Of a DNA stretch of 7,474 nucleotides, positions 1 through 6,433 are shown in pieces. The stretch lies in NCBI GenBank assembly GCA_020027635.1, contig JAHKKL010000072.1, forward strand, positions 1 through 7,474, read 5' to 3'. The notes beneath the pieces are model-generated. The model did not search any database. It was not told the origin of the DNA and saw only the letters and a program-made list of their open reading frames with translations. Position numbers and translations under genes: made by a program. The stretch comes from Gammaproteobacteria bacterium (GTDB lineage Bacteria > Pseudomonadota > Gammaproteobacteria > UBA9214). Every line of letters starts with the position of its first letter. Position 1 is the first letter of the stretch.

Positions 1-306
1 CTGGCCCATAACGAATCCAGTCAGCAGCGCGAGCGGATCGAGCGCCAATGCACCCAGGCCCAGCGCGAACAGCAATGCCACCAGCAGCAGGCGTTCCAGT
101 GCACTGCGATATAACACCCGGAGACTTTGCCGCGCATCGATGACGCGTCCCCTATCCGTCTGGTAACGTCGCCATTCAAGCAGCAGGACATTGATAAGCG
201 CGATCGCTCCGCCGAAACCGGCGGAACCCGCCTGAAAGCCCCCTGATACCAAGAGAAATACGACTGAGGTCAGGAACACCAGCAGCAGCTGGGTTAATAA
301 AACCAT
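1..306 (-). CDS. atpI: ATP synthase subunit I (AtpI), partial, C-terminus beyond window edge
   Basis: Reading the minus strand from the ATG at 306 gives 102 codons open to the window edge. The peptide is very hydrophobic, with likely membrane segments near residues 4-20, 24-43, 71-88 and from 91 on. The third segment follows a basic cytoplasmic loop (EWRRYQTDRGR). The end matches the AtpI signature of the family: an ALDPLALLTGF stretch followed by a Gln. Known family role: an accessory membrane protein encoded first in atp operons, linked to assembly of the F1Fo c-ring. Position just after parB is the usual gammaproteobacterial order, so atpB should follow to the left. The start is uncertain. 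The frame stays open upstream to a TAG at 367-369, with a TTG at 324 and a CTG at 351. The residues between (SLLNRIR) read like the normal AtpI N-terminus, so the true start may be upstream. About 20 C-terminal residues are missing by comparison with a ~126-aa family length. Confidence 0.85.
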   Translation of the reverse strand, partial: MVLLTQLLLVFLTSVVFLLVSGGFQAGSAGFGGAIALINVLLLEWRRYQTDRGRVIDARQSLRVLYRSALERLLLVALLFALGLGALALDPLALLTGFVMGQ

Positions 307-433
307 GCGGATCCGGTTTAGCAAAGACCCAGTAATCCGTCGTAAACTCAGTATGTTACATTTTCCCTAAGTCCAGCCTGGCGCTGACGCCCGCAATCTT
401 AACGACATCACCGAGGCCTATGGGCAGCGGGGC

Positions 434-463
434 ATTATAAAGATGCCTGCCGGGAAGGGTCAA
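434..463 (-). promoter_or_regulatory. Sigma70-type promoter for the atp operon
   Basis: On the minus strand a -35 box TTGACC (458-463, 5 of 6 to consensus) is followed after 18 bases by a perfect -10 box TATAAT (434-439). Transcription would start near 427 and leave a leader of about 120 bases before the atpI ATG at 306. The -35 box begins only 20 bases beyond the parB stop, and I see no rho-independent terminator between parB and this promoter. The atp genes could therefore receive read-through from the par operon as well as their own promoter. Box match is seen directly; activity is inferred. Confidence 0.72.
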
Positions 464-482
464 TAAAGCCTGGTGATCCGGG

Positions 483-1424
483 CTATTTTATATGCTCGAG
501 AATGCCATCGAGCTCATCCAGGCTGTTGTAGCGGATCTCCAGACGCCCCTTGCCGCCGGTACCGTGACGGATCAGCACGCTGGCACCCAGCCGGTCCGAC
601 AGTTTGGCCTCCAGTCGCTGGATATCCGGATCCCTTGATGCTTTAGCGGAAGACCTGCGGTGAACGTCCGGACGCTGCAATTCCTGCACCAGGCGTTCGG
701 TGGCGCGTACCGTGAGTCCCCTGGCGATGACCTGGCGAGCGGCCTCCACTTGCCGGGCGCCGGTCAATCCCAGCAGGGCGCGCGCATGCCCCATCTCCAG
801 CTCGCCGCGCTCGACCATGCTCTTGACCGCGTCCTCCAGATCCAGCAGCCGCAGCAGGTTGGATACGGCCACCCGGGAGCGCCCCACGGCCTGGGCGGCC
901 TGTTCGTGGGTCATTTCGAATTCGTCGATCAGACGTTTCAGGGCGCGCGCCTCTTCCAGGGGATTGAGGTTTTCACGCTGGATGTTTTCGATCAGCGCGA
1001 TGGCGATGGCGGCGCGGTCATCGACATTGCGGATGACCGCCGGTATCTCATGCAGGCCGGCCTGCTGGGCGGCACGCCAGCGGCGTTCACCGGCGATGAT
1101 TTCGTAGCGCCCGTCACCGATACGGCGAACCACAATCGGCTGCACCACGCCCTGTTCGCTGATGGAATCGGCGAGGTCCTGCAGGGATTCGGGGTGCATG
1201 TCGACACGCGGCTGGTACCGGCCGCGCTGTATGACATCAACAGGCAGGATGCGCAACGCGCCGTCGACGTCGCGGATCTCGGCCGCCGCAGGCGCCGCCG
1301 CTACGGATACAACCGCCGGTGGCCCCGCGACGCCCGCCGTTCCGCTTTCTGGCTGGGATGCGCGTACCGCCGGTCCGAGCAAGGCGTCCAGGCCGCGGCC
1401 AAGACCGCGTTTTTTAATTGCCAT
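483..1424 (-). CDS. parB: Chromosome partitioning protein ParB (Spo0J family)
   Basis: 313 aa. Known family role: binds centromere-like parS sites near the origin, spreads as a CTP-dependent clamp, and stimulates the ParA ATPase to segregate the origin region. Visible features: the conserved N-terminal tail KKRGLGRGLDALLG (residues 4-17), which in the family contacts ParA; an Ala/Pro/Val-rich linker (about 18-56); the ParB/Srx nucleotide-binding domain with GERRWRA at 112-118 and ENIQREN at 146-152; a helix-turn-helix at about 172-194 (THEQAAQAVGRSRVAVSNLL); and a C-terminal dimerisation region ending in DELDGILEHIK. Length is normal for chromosomal ParB. The start ATG follows a GGGG-type ribosome binding site and lies 27 bases after the parA stop, so the two are co-transcribed. 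No parS consensus (TGTTTCACGTGAAACA) was found in the window by eye. Confidence 0.96.
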   Translation of the reverse strand: MAIKKRGLGRGLDALLGPAVRASQPESGTAGVAGPPAVVSVAAAPAAAEIRDVDGALRILPVDVIQRGRYQPRVDMHPESLQDLADSISEQGVVQPIVVRRIGDGRYEIIAGERRWRAAQQAGLHEIPAVIRNVDDRAAIAIALIENIQRENLNPLEEARALKRLIDEFEMTHEQAAQAVGRSRVAVSNLLRLLDLEDAVKSMVERGELEMGHARALLGLTGARQVEAARQVIARGLTVRATERLVQELQRPDVHRRSSAKASRDPDIQRLEAKLSDRLGASVLIRHGTGGKGRLEIRYNSLDELDGILEHIK

Positions 1425-1451
1425 GATGTCTACCCCAGGTGCTTGCAGCGA

Positions 1452-2291
1452 TCAGAAATGTGTCGGTTCTGTCCCTGCTTGTTCGGGTTCCGCGTTGTGC
1501 GTTGCCGGCGGCGTAATTCCCGGCGCCGCCTGGTGCCTGCGCAGGTATTCGCCGGCCAGCGCCAGATAGGCGGCTGCCCCGCGCGAGCTACTGTCATAGC
1601 GCAGCACCGGCAGGCCATGACTCGGGGCCTCGGCGAGCCGCACGTTGCGCGGAATGATCGTCCGGTAAACCTTGTCTCCGAAGTGCTGCTGCAACTGCGC
1701 CGAAACGTCGTTGGCGAGATTGTTGCGCGCGTCGTACATGGTGCGCAGCAGCCCCTCGATCTCCAGTTCGGGATTGACGCTGACGCGTACCTGTTCAATT
1801 GTTTCCAGCAACGCTGACAGGCCTTCCAGCGCATAGTATTCGCACTGTATCGGGATGATGACGCTGTGTGCGGCCGCCAGGGCATTGATGGTCAGCATGC
1901 TCAGCGACGGGGGACAGTCGATGATGATGGCATCGTACTCGTTCTGCACATAGGTGAGCGCGGAACGCAACCGGCGCTCCCGGTCATCGCGCGCCAGCAG
2001 CTCGACCTCGGCGGCCGTCAGGTCGCCATTGCCCGGCAGCAGGTCATAGCCGGCCTCCTCGGCATAGACGATGATGTCGCGTATGGCCGTATGGCCAAGC
2101 AGCAGGTCGTAACCGGTCTTGATGACGGCATGCTTGTCGCAGCCGCTGCCCATCGTGGCATTGCCCTGGGCATCCAGGTCGACGAGCAGGACTCGCCGAC
2201 CGGTCTGGGACAGGGAGGCGGCAAAATTCACGCTGGTCGTGGTCTTGCCGACGCCGCCCTTCTGATTGGTAACCGCCAGTATTCTTCCCAT
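1452..2291 (-). CDS. parA: Chromosome partitioning ATPase ParA (Soj)
   Basis: 279 aa. Known family role: a deviant-Walker ATPase that forms ATP-dependent dimers on nucleoid DNA and is released by ParB, which moves ParB-parS complexes toward the cell pole or quarter position. Visible motifs: deviant Walker A KGGVGKTT at residues 11-18 with the signature lysine K11; Walker A' VLLVDLDAQGNAT with D38 and D40; Walker B IIIDCPPS with D125. No N-terminal DNA-binding domain precedes the Walker A box, so this is the short chromosomal type and not the long plasmid P1/F type. The ATG is preceded by TTGAGG at a suitable distance and lies 25 bases after the rsmG stop. The tail (about 258-279, Pro/Ala/Glu-rich) is probably unstructured. 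parB follows after 27 bases. Identification is firm. Confidence 0.96.
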   Translation of the reverse strand: MGRILAVTNQKGGVGKTTTSVNFAASLSQTGRRVLLVDLDAQGNATMGSGCDKHAVIKTGYDLLLGHTAIRDIIVYAEEAGYDLLPGNGDLTAAEVELLARDDRERRLRSALTYVQNEYDAIIIDCPPSLSMLTINALAAAHSVIIPIQCEYYALEGLSALLETIEQVRVSVNPELEIEGLLRTMYDARNNLANDVSAQLQQHFGDKVYRTIIPRNVRLAEAPSHGLPVLRYDSSSRGAAAYLALAGEYLRRHQAAPGITPPATHNAEPEQAGTEPTHF

Positions 2292-2316
2292 GCCGCCTCA
2301 AGTAAGCCCTAAGCTG

Positions 2317-2952
2317 TCAGCCGCCAGCCCGCGCAGGCTGCATGCACACGAGGTGTCGTTCCGCGTCGAGCCCAGGAATCGTCAGGGAGACCACCTTCTC
2401 GATCACGTCGCGGTTATCCAGAGCTTCGATCTCCGCCACCGGATAGATACCCTTCATCGCCAGAATCCGGCCCGCACCGGTGCACACACGTGTCGCATGC
2501 CGGTAGAGTTCACGCAGATCGGAGAAGGCGCGACATATCACGCTGTCGAAACGCTCCTGTGGCTGGTAATCCTCGATTCGAGCGTGCTCAAGCGTGACGT
2601 TGTCCAGTTTGAGTATGGCCAGGGTCTGTTGCACGAAGCGCAGTTTCTTGCTGCTGCTGTCCAGCAGGACGAATTCCCGTTCCGGGCAGGCGATGGCAAG
2701 CGGTATACCCGGCAGCCCCGCACCTGTCCCGATATCCAGCATCCGCCTGCCCTCGAGATAAGGCAGAATGGACAGGCTGTCGAGTATGTGCCTGGTTACG
2801 ATCTCAGTCGGTTTGCGCACGGAAGTCAGGTTGTATATGCGGTTCCAGTTCATCAGCTCGGTGATGAACTCCATCAATCGCTCGTCCCCGGCCAGTCGCT
2901 CTTCCAGCCCGAGTGCATAGATGCCATCCTCAAGCAGATCTTCCGGCTGCAC
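2317..2952 (-). CDS. rsmG: 16S rRNA (guanine527-N7)-methyltransferase RsmG (GidB)
   Basis: Known role: SAM-dependent N7 methylation of G527 in the 530 loop of 16S rRNA; loss gives low-level streptomycin resistance in several bacteria. Visible signatures: the W-N-x3-YNLT motif (MNWNRIYNLTSV), RHILDSL, and the SAM-binding motif I DIGTGAGLPGIPLAI, then LLDSSSKK, a CRAFSDL block and the C-terminal LDAERHLV. I chose the GTG at 2952 as start. It has an AGGA ribosome binding site seven bases upstream (2960-2963) and gives 211 aa, close to the 207 aa of the E. coli enzyme. The same frame opens 15 codons earlier at an ATG (2997, after a TTG at 3000), but those residues (MYSRRFTARGQQEKF) are basic, look unlike the family N-terminus, and lack a good ribosome binding site. 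It lies between mnmG and parA, the standard order. Confidence 0.94.
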   Translation of the reverse strand: MQPEDLLEDGIYALGLEERLAGDERLMEFITELMNWNRIYNLTSVRKPTEIVTRHILDSLSILPYLEGRRMLDIGTGAGLPGIPLAIACPEREFVLLDSSSKKLRFVQQTLAILKLDNVTLEHARIEDYQPQERFDSVICRAFSDLRELYRHATRVCTGAGRILAMKGIYPVAEIEALDNRDVIEKVVSLTIPGLDAERHLVCMQPARAGG

Positions 2953-2959
2953 GAATTTT

Positions 2960-2963
2960 TCCT
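2960..2963 (-). promoter_or_regulatory. Ribosome binding site deciding the rsmG start
   Basis: The minus strand reads AGGA, seven bases before the GTG at 2952. The alternative ATG at 2997 has no comparable purine-rich site at the right spacing. This and protein length favour the GTG. Confidence 0.55.
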
Positions 2964-3017
2964 GCTGCCCCCTGGCTGTGAATCTGCGGCTATACATCAA
3001 TCATGAGCTCGATCGCA

Positions 3018-4913
3018 TCAGGCGCTTTGGCGTTCGACATGAGCCCGCTTCCTGAGGTGTATTAACAACAGTGACACGGCGGCGGGCGTGATGCCCGGAA
3101 TCCGTGACGCCTGTCCGATGGTCTGCGGCCGCACCGCCTGCAATTTCTCGCATACCTCGTTGGAAAGCCCCCGGACCGCATTGTAATCGAAATCCGCCGG
3201 CAGGGCTTGTTCCTGATAGCGGTGCTGCCGGCTGATCTCCGCCTGCTGACGCTCGAGATAGCCGGAATACCTCGCCTGGATCTCGACCTGCTCGGCAACC
3301 CGCGCATCGGCCACGCCCGGGCCGATGCCCTCGACGGCCATCAGATCGGCATAGCGTACGTCGGGACGACGCAGCAGGTCGTGCGCTCGCTGCTCGCGCG
3401 CAAGCGGCTTCTCCAACCTCGCGGAGAGGGTGGCGCCCGGTCCGCTGTCGGGGCGCAGCAGCAGCGCCTGCAGGCGCTGCTGCTCATTGACGATCGCGGC
3501 GTGCTTATCACTGAAGAGACTCCAGCGATGCGTATCGACCAGACCCAGCTCCCGCCCACGCGGCGTGAGGCGCAGATCGGCATTGTCCTCGCGCAGCAGC
3601 AGCCGGTATTCGGCGCGGCTGGTGAACATCCGGTACGGCTCGCTGGTCCCGCGCGTGATCAGGTCATCGATCAATACCCCGATATAGGCCTCATCGCGCC
3701 GCGGGGTCCACGGTGCATTGCCCTGCACCTTGCGCGCCGCGTTCAATCCAGCGATGAGACCCTGTGCGGCGGCCTCTTCATAGCCGGTAGTCCCGTTGAT
3801 CTGTCCCGCGAAAAACAGCCCCTCGATCACCCGGGTCTCCAGGGAAGCCTGCAGGTCGCGCGGATCGAAGAAATCATACTCAATGGCATAGCCCGGACGG
3901 GTGATATGCGCGTGTTCAAACCCGGCGATGGAACGCACCAGCGCCTCCTGAACCGCATAGGACAGGCTGGTGGATATTCCGTTGGGATACACCTCGTGGG
4001 TATTCAGCCCTTCCGGTTCCACGAAAATCTGGTGCGAGTTCTTCTCGGCAAAGCGCACCACCTTGTCTTCGATCGAGGGGCAGTAGCGCGGACCCCTGCC
4101 CTGGATGGCACCGGAATACATCGGTGAATCGGACAAACCGCCCCGGATGATGTCATGCGTGCGTGCGTTGGTGTGGGTGATATGGCAGGAAACCTGGCGC
4201 GGATGATCACCTGCCGAACCGAGGTAGGACATTACGGGTACCGGTTCGTCGCCACGCTGTTCCTGCAAGCGACTGTAATCGATGGTGCGGCCGTCGATGC
4301 GAGGCGGCGTACCGGTTTTCAGCCGTCCCACTCGCAGCGGCAGTTCGCGTAGCCGTGCGGCCAGGGCATTGGCGGGGGGATCACCTGCCCGGCCGCCCGC
4401 ATGATTCTTCGGACCGATATGGATGCGTCCCGCGAGGAAAGTCCCCACCGTCAGAACCACAGTAGCAGCGTTGAATCTCAGTCCCATTTGCGTAACCACG
4501 CCCGCAACGCGCCCACCCGTCACGACCAGGTCATCCACTGCCTGCTGGAATATATACAAATTGTGCTGATTCTCCAGGGCATGGCGGACGGCTTGCTTGT
4601 ACAGCAGGCGATCCGCCTGGGCGCGGGTGGCGCGCACGGCCGGTCCCTTGCTGGCATTGAGCACACGGAACTGGATGCCGGCGTGGTCGGCGGCGCGCGC
4701 CATGAGACCGCCAAGCGCATCGATCTCCTTGACCAGGTGGCTCTTGCCGATGCCGCCAATGGCCGGGTTGCAGCTCATCTGACCGAGGGTTTCGACATTA
4801 TGCGTCAACAGCAGAGTGCTCGCGCCCATACGAGCAGCCGCGAGCGCGGCCTCGGTTCCGGCATGACCGCCGCCGACGACTATCACGTCAAAGGTTCTGT
4901 TCAAAATGATCAT
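3018..4913 (-). CDS. mnmG: tRNA uridine-5-carboxymethylaminomethyl modification enzyme MnmG (GidA)
   Basis: 631 aa, against 629 in E. coli. Known role: FAD-dependent partner of the GTPase MnmE; the complex adds the carboxymethylaminomethyl or aminomethyl group at C5 of wobble U34 in tRNAs, using methylene-tetrahydrofolate. Visible features: the Rossmann FAD-binding loop GGGHAG at residues 14-19; SCNPAIGGIGKSHLVKEID at 47-65; the GLKTGTPPRID-type signature (RLKTGTPPRID, 197-207); RYCPSIEDK with C278, which aligns with the conserved catalytic-region Cys277 of E. coli; a second family block around GYEEAAAQGLIAGLNAA; and the helical C-terminal MnmE- and tRNA-binding domain ending ITPAAVSLLLIHLRKR. 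All expected blocks are present without a break. The ribosome binding site before the ATG is weak (CTAAAG). It heads the mnmG-rsmG-parA-parB run. mnmE is not upstream; a divergent unrelated gene is. Confidence 0.97.
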   Translation of the reverse strand: MIILNRTFDVIVVGGGHAGTEAALAAARMGASTLLLTHNVETLGQMSCNPAIGGIGKSHLVKEIDALGGLMARAADHAGIQFRVLNASKGPAVRATRAQADRLLYKQAVRHALENQHNLYIFQQAVDDLVVTGGRVAGVVTQMGLRFNAATVVLTVGTFLAGRIHIGPKNHAGGRAGDPPANALAARLRELPLRVGRLKTGTPPRIDGRTIDYSRLQEQRGDEPVPVMSYLGSAGDHPRQVSCHITHTNARTHDIIRGGLSDSPMYSGAIQGRGPRYCPSIEDKVVRFAEKNSHQIFVEPEGLNTHEVYPNGISTSLSYAVQEALVRSIAGFEHAHITRPGYAIEYDFFDPRDLQASLETRVIEGLFFAGQINGTTGYEEAAAQGLIAGLNAARKVQGNAPWTPRRDEAYIGVLIDDLITRGTSEPYRMFTSRAEYRLLLREDNADLRLTPRGRELGLVDTHRWSLFSDKHAAIVNEQQRLQALLLRPDSGPGATLSARLEKPLAREQRAHDLLRRPDVRYADLMAVEGIGPGVADARVAEQVEIQARYSGYLERQQAEISRQHRYQEQALPADFDYNAVRGLSNEVCEKLQAVRPQTIGQASRIPGITPAAVSLLLIHLRKRAHVERQSA

Positions 4914-5089
4914 GCTTTAGTGGCAGATAAAAATAACTGGGAATACTACGCCCCGCACCAAAAGCAGGGCAATGCGTCTGTTACCCAATGACAATTGAAT
5001 GTAACCGTGCCATATCCCGCGATTCACTATGAATAATTCATATATATTGTGTTAGACTTGATGTGCCTATACTAGATGAGGTGGATTGT
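4914..5089. promoter_or_regulatory. Divergent intergenic region with a 15-bp palindrome
   Basis: This 176-base gap separates the starts of mnmG (-) and the 195-aa unknown gene (+), so it must carry both promoters. Its right part is AT-rich (about 5021-5076). It contains a perfect interrupted palindrome, TATGAAT-A-ATTCATA (5028-5042), a plausible operator. A good -10-like TATACT is present at 5068-5073 (+), but it lies only a few bases before the ribosome binding site of the plus gene, so the real -10 may be within the TATATATT run at 5041-5048. No clear -35/-10 pair was found for mnmG on the minus strand. Confidence 0.4.
5078..5084 (+). promoter_or_regulatory. Ribosome binding site deciding the start of the unknown gene
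   Basis: GAGGTGG lies five bases before the ATG at 5090. The frame is open further upstream to a GTG at 5063, but that GTG has no such site and would place the binding site inside the gene. The ATG is therefore preferred. Confidence 0.7.
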
Positions 5090-5677
5090 ATGAGACTCCT
5101 TGAATTCAACAAGGACGAAGGGGGAGCAAATCCGCAGCGGTCACGACCACGCAAACGCGAGCCCATCGCCCGTGATGTGCAGTCAATTCCATCCGACCAG
5201 CCAACACCACCCAGCACCCCGACGAGTACCCAAAAAGTACGCAGCGAAGCGCATCCGATTCAGGGTACCGCCATTCGCAAACTGGTACGCCGCGCCCCGA
5301 TCGATCTTGAGCTGTTGCAGCAGCGTATCGGGTTTCTGGAAAGACGCCTGCAAGATCAGCCGAACAGAACGGAAAAGCTCGCATCCCTCAGGGACATAGA
5401 ACAGTTGCGGGAACGTATGAACCGGATGGAAAATACCCTGGAGCAGGAATTCGCAGCCGCCCGCACGCGCGAAGGACACCTGAAAGAATCACTCGTCAGA
5501 CCACCCCTCAAGACTCTACTCAGGACGCGTGCCATCCGATTCTGGCGCCAGGATCTCCCCATCATCGGTGCCTGGCTGCTCAAGATAGCCCGCAGCTGGT
5601 GGCAGGAACTCCAACCCGAGTGGTGGCCGCAGCTGGCCAGTGCCTGGAAGGAATCTCTCGAGAAGGCACGCCGTTAG
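5090..5677 (+). CDS. Hypothetical protein with coiled-coil and Trp-octad tail (195 aa)
   Basis: I do not recognise the family. The ATG at 5090 has a strong GAGGTGG site, giving 195 aa. Three parts are visible. Residues 1-70 are basic and low-complexity, rich in Pro, Thr, Ser, Gln and Arg, probably disordered. Residues 71-135 are charged and helical (LELLQQRIGFLERRLQ, then IEQLRERMNRMENTLEQEF), likely a short coiled coil. Residues 148-195 are Trp-rich: W152, W162, W170, W171, W178, W179, W186. From 162 to 193 there are four tandem 8-residue units of the form Wxxx[I/L]xxx. No signal peptide and no long uniform hydrophobic segment is seen; the tail is amphipathic and could lie on a membrane or pack on a partner. 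It is divergent from mnmG and convergent with the TetR gene (4 bases between stops). Codon use is similar to its neighbours. A real gene is likely because of its ribosome binding site and coding-like composition. Confidence 0.75.
   Translation: MRLLEFNKDEGGANPQRSRPRKREPIARDVQSIPSDQPTPPSTPTSTQKVRSEAHPIQGTAIRKLVRRAPIDLELLQQRIGFLERRLQDQPNRTEKLASLRDIEQLRERMNRMENTLEQEFAAARTREGHLKESLVRPPLKTLLRTRAIRFWRQDLPIIGAWLLKIARSWWQELQPEWWPQLASAWKESLEKARR
5573..5668 (+). repeat. Four tandem 8-residue Trp repeats within the unknown protein
   Basis: Codons 162-193 encode four consecutive units that start with Trp and have Ile/Leu at position 5: WLLKIARS, WWQELQPE, WWPQLASA, WKESLEKA. The DNA of the units differs, so this is periodicity kept at the protein level and not a recent DNA duplication. 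Confidence 0.6.
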
Positions 5678-5681
5678 CGTA

Positions 5682-6380
5682 TCAATTGCTCACCTTGCCC
5701 GGCTGACTTCCGGTAGCGGCGGCGACCGTGCGCAGACCGGCCCATAACAAGGCAAGCTGTTGCCGATACATCGGCCCGATAGTTGCCGGACTCGTATGCT
5801 GAATAGCAAGCGGCACCCCATAGAATATCGAGACCAGCCCGACCATGGCCGCCGCTATCAAGGTGTTAGGCGGTAATTCCCCCTGATCAACGGCCTGCTG
5901 CAACGCCTTCCGGAACACCGTTTCGAGGCTGTCTTCCCCGATTTCTTCGATGCCGGCCAGATCGCGGAAAGCCATGGTGCGTTCAGCCGGGGTAATATCC
6001 GGTAGGGGCTTACGCATCCGCTCCCTAGCCTGATAGGCGATGATTTCCCCCATCAAACCCGGTTTTTTCTGAATCTGTATCGCGGCATAACGAAACAGGG
6101 CTTCGATGACCGACAGACCTTTTTGCTGCCCCGCCACCTGCAGTCCATACCAGTTCAACTCCAGCGACCATAGCTTGTCCAGATACACCACGATGGCCTC
6201 TTTCTTCGGAAAGTAATTGAAGAAAGTCGCCTCGGAGATCTGAGCGCGCTCGCACAATGCCTTGACCGAGAGCGCTTCCAAGGGTGCATTTTCAAGGTGA
6301 TGGGTAACGATTTCGGCCAAGGCAAGTCGGGTACGTGCAAATTTACGCTCACGCAGGGAGAAACGGGGTGTCGTCGCCAT
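5682..6380 (-). CDS. TetR/AcrR-family transcriptional regulator
   Basis: 232 aa. Known family: dimeric, mostly repressors, with an N-terminal helix-turn-helix and a ligand-binding C-terminal domain; many repress their own gene and a neighbour. Visible: the N-terminal helix RERKFARTRLALAEIV (10-25), then the typical TetR DNA-binding block at 37-64 (LSVKALCERAQISEATFFNYFPKKEAIV) with the conserved FFNYFPKKE. The C-terminal part is helical and gives no ligand clue. A stop codon lies four codons upstream of the ATG, so the start cannot be far off; the ribosome binding site (AAGA) is weak. Its stop is four bases from the stop of the convergent unknown gene. No divergent coding gene lies upstream, so its target is not obvious; autoregulation through the palindrome at 6397-6424 is plausible. 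The family call is firm, the function open. Confidence 0.92.
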   Translation of the reverse strand: MATTPRFSLRERKFARTRLALAEIVTHHLENAPLEALSVKALCERAQISEATFFNYFPKKEAIVVYLDKLWSLELNWYGLQVAGQQKGLSVIEALFRYAAIQIQKKPGLMGEIIAYQARERMRKPLPDITPAERTMAFRDLAGIEEIGEDSLETVFRKALQQAVDQGELPPNTLIAAAMVGLVSIFYGVPLAIQHTSPATIGPMYRQQLALLWAGLRTVAAATGSQPGKVSN

Positions 6381-6396
6381 AGCTGATTCTTACTGT

Positions 6397-6424
6397 AAAT
6401 TTATAGAAGCATTCATTTAAATTT
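6397..6424. promoter_or_regulatory. Putative TetR operator overlapping its promoter
   Basis: AAATTTA at 6397-6403 and TAAATTT at 6418-6424 form an inverted repeat with 14 bases between, centred about 30 bases upstream of the TetR-gene ATG. The minus-strand hexamer TATAAA (6400-6405), a fair -10 box, lies inside the left arm. Binding here would block the promoter, as in many autoregulated TetR genes. The symmetry is seen directly; the role is inferred. The region is AT-rich, so chance symmetry is possible. Confidence 0.35.
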
Positions 6425-6433
6425 GTTTTCGCT

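Noticed and set aside
968..983. parS-like half site TTTTCACG inside parB
   Set aside because: Only the left half matches; the right half lacks the GAAAC arm.
660..1817. Long plus-strand open frame (385 codons) antisense to parB and parA
   Set aside because: It is the mirror of two firmly identified genes; the translation is rich in Arg, Gln and His with no recognisable domain, as expected from antisense of GC-rich coding DNA.
1866..3006. Plus-strand frames antisense to parA and rsmG
   Set aside because: Shadows of conserved genes; composition is typical of antisense frames.
3207..4127. Plus-strand open frame (306 codons) antisense to mnmG
   Set aside because: Antisense shadow of the conserved mnmG gene, no ribosome binding site or domain recognised.
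5068..5073. TATACT as the -10 box of the unknown gene
   Set aside because: It would place the transcription start on top of the ribosome binding site at 5078-5084, and no good -35 box lies at the right spacing.
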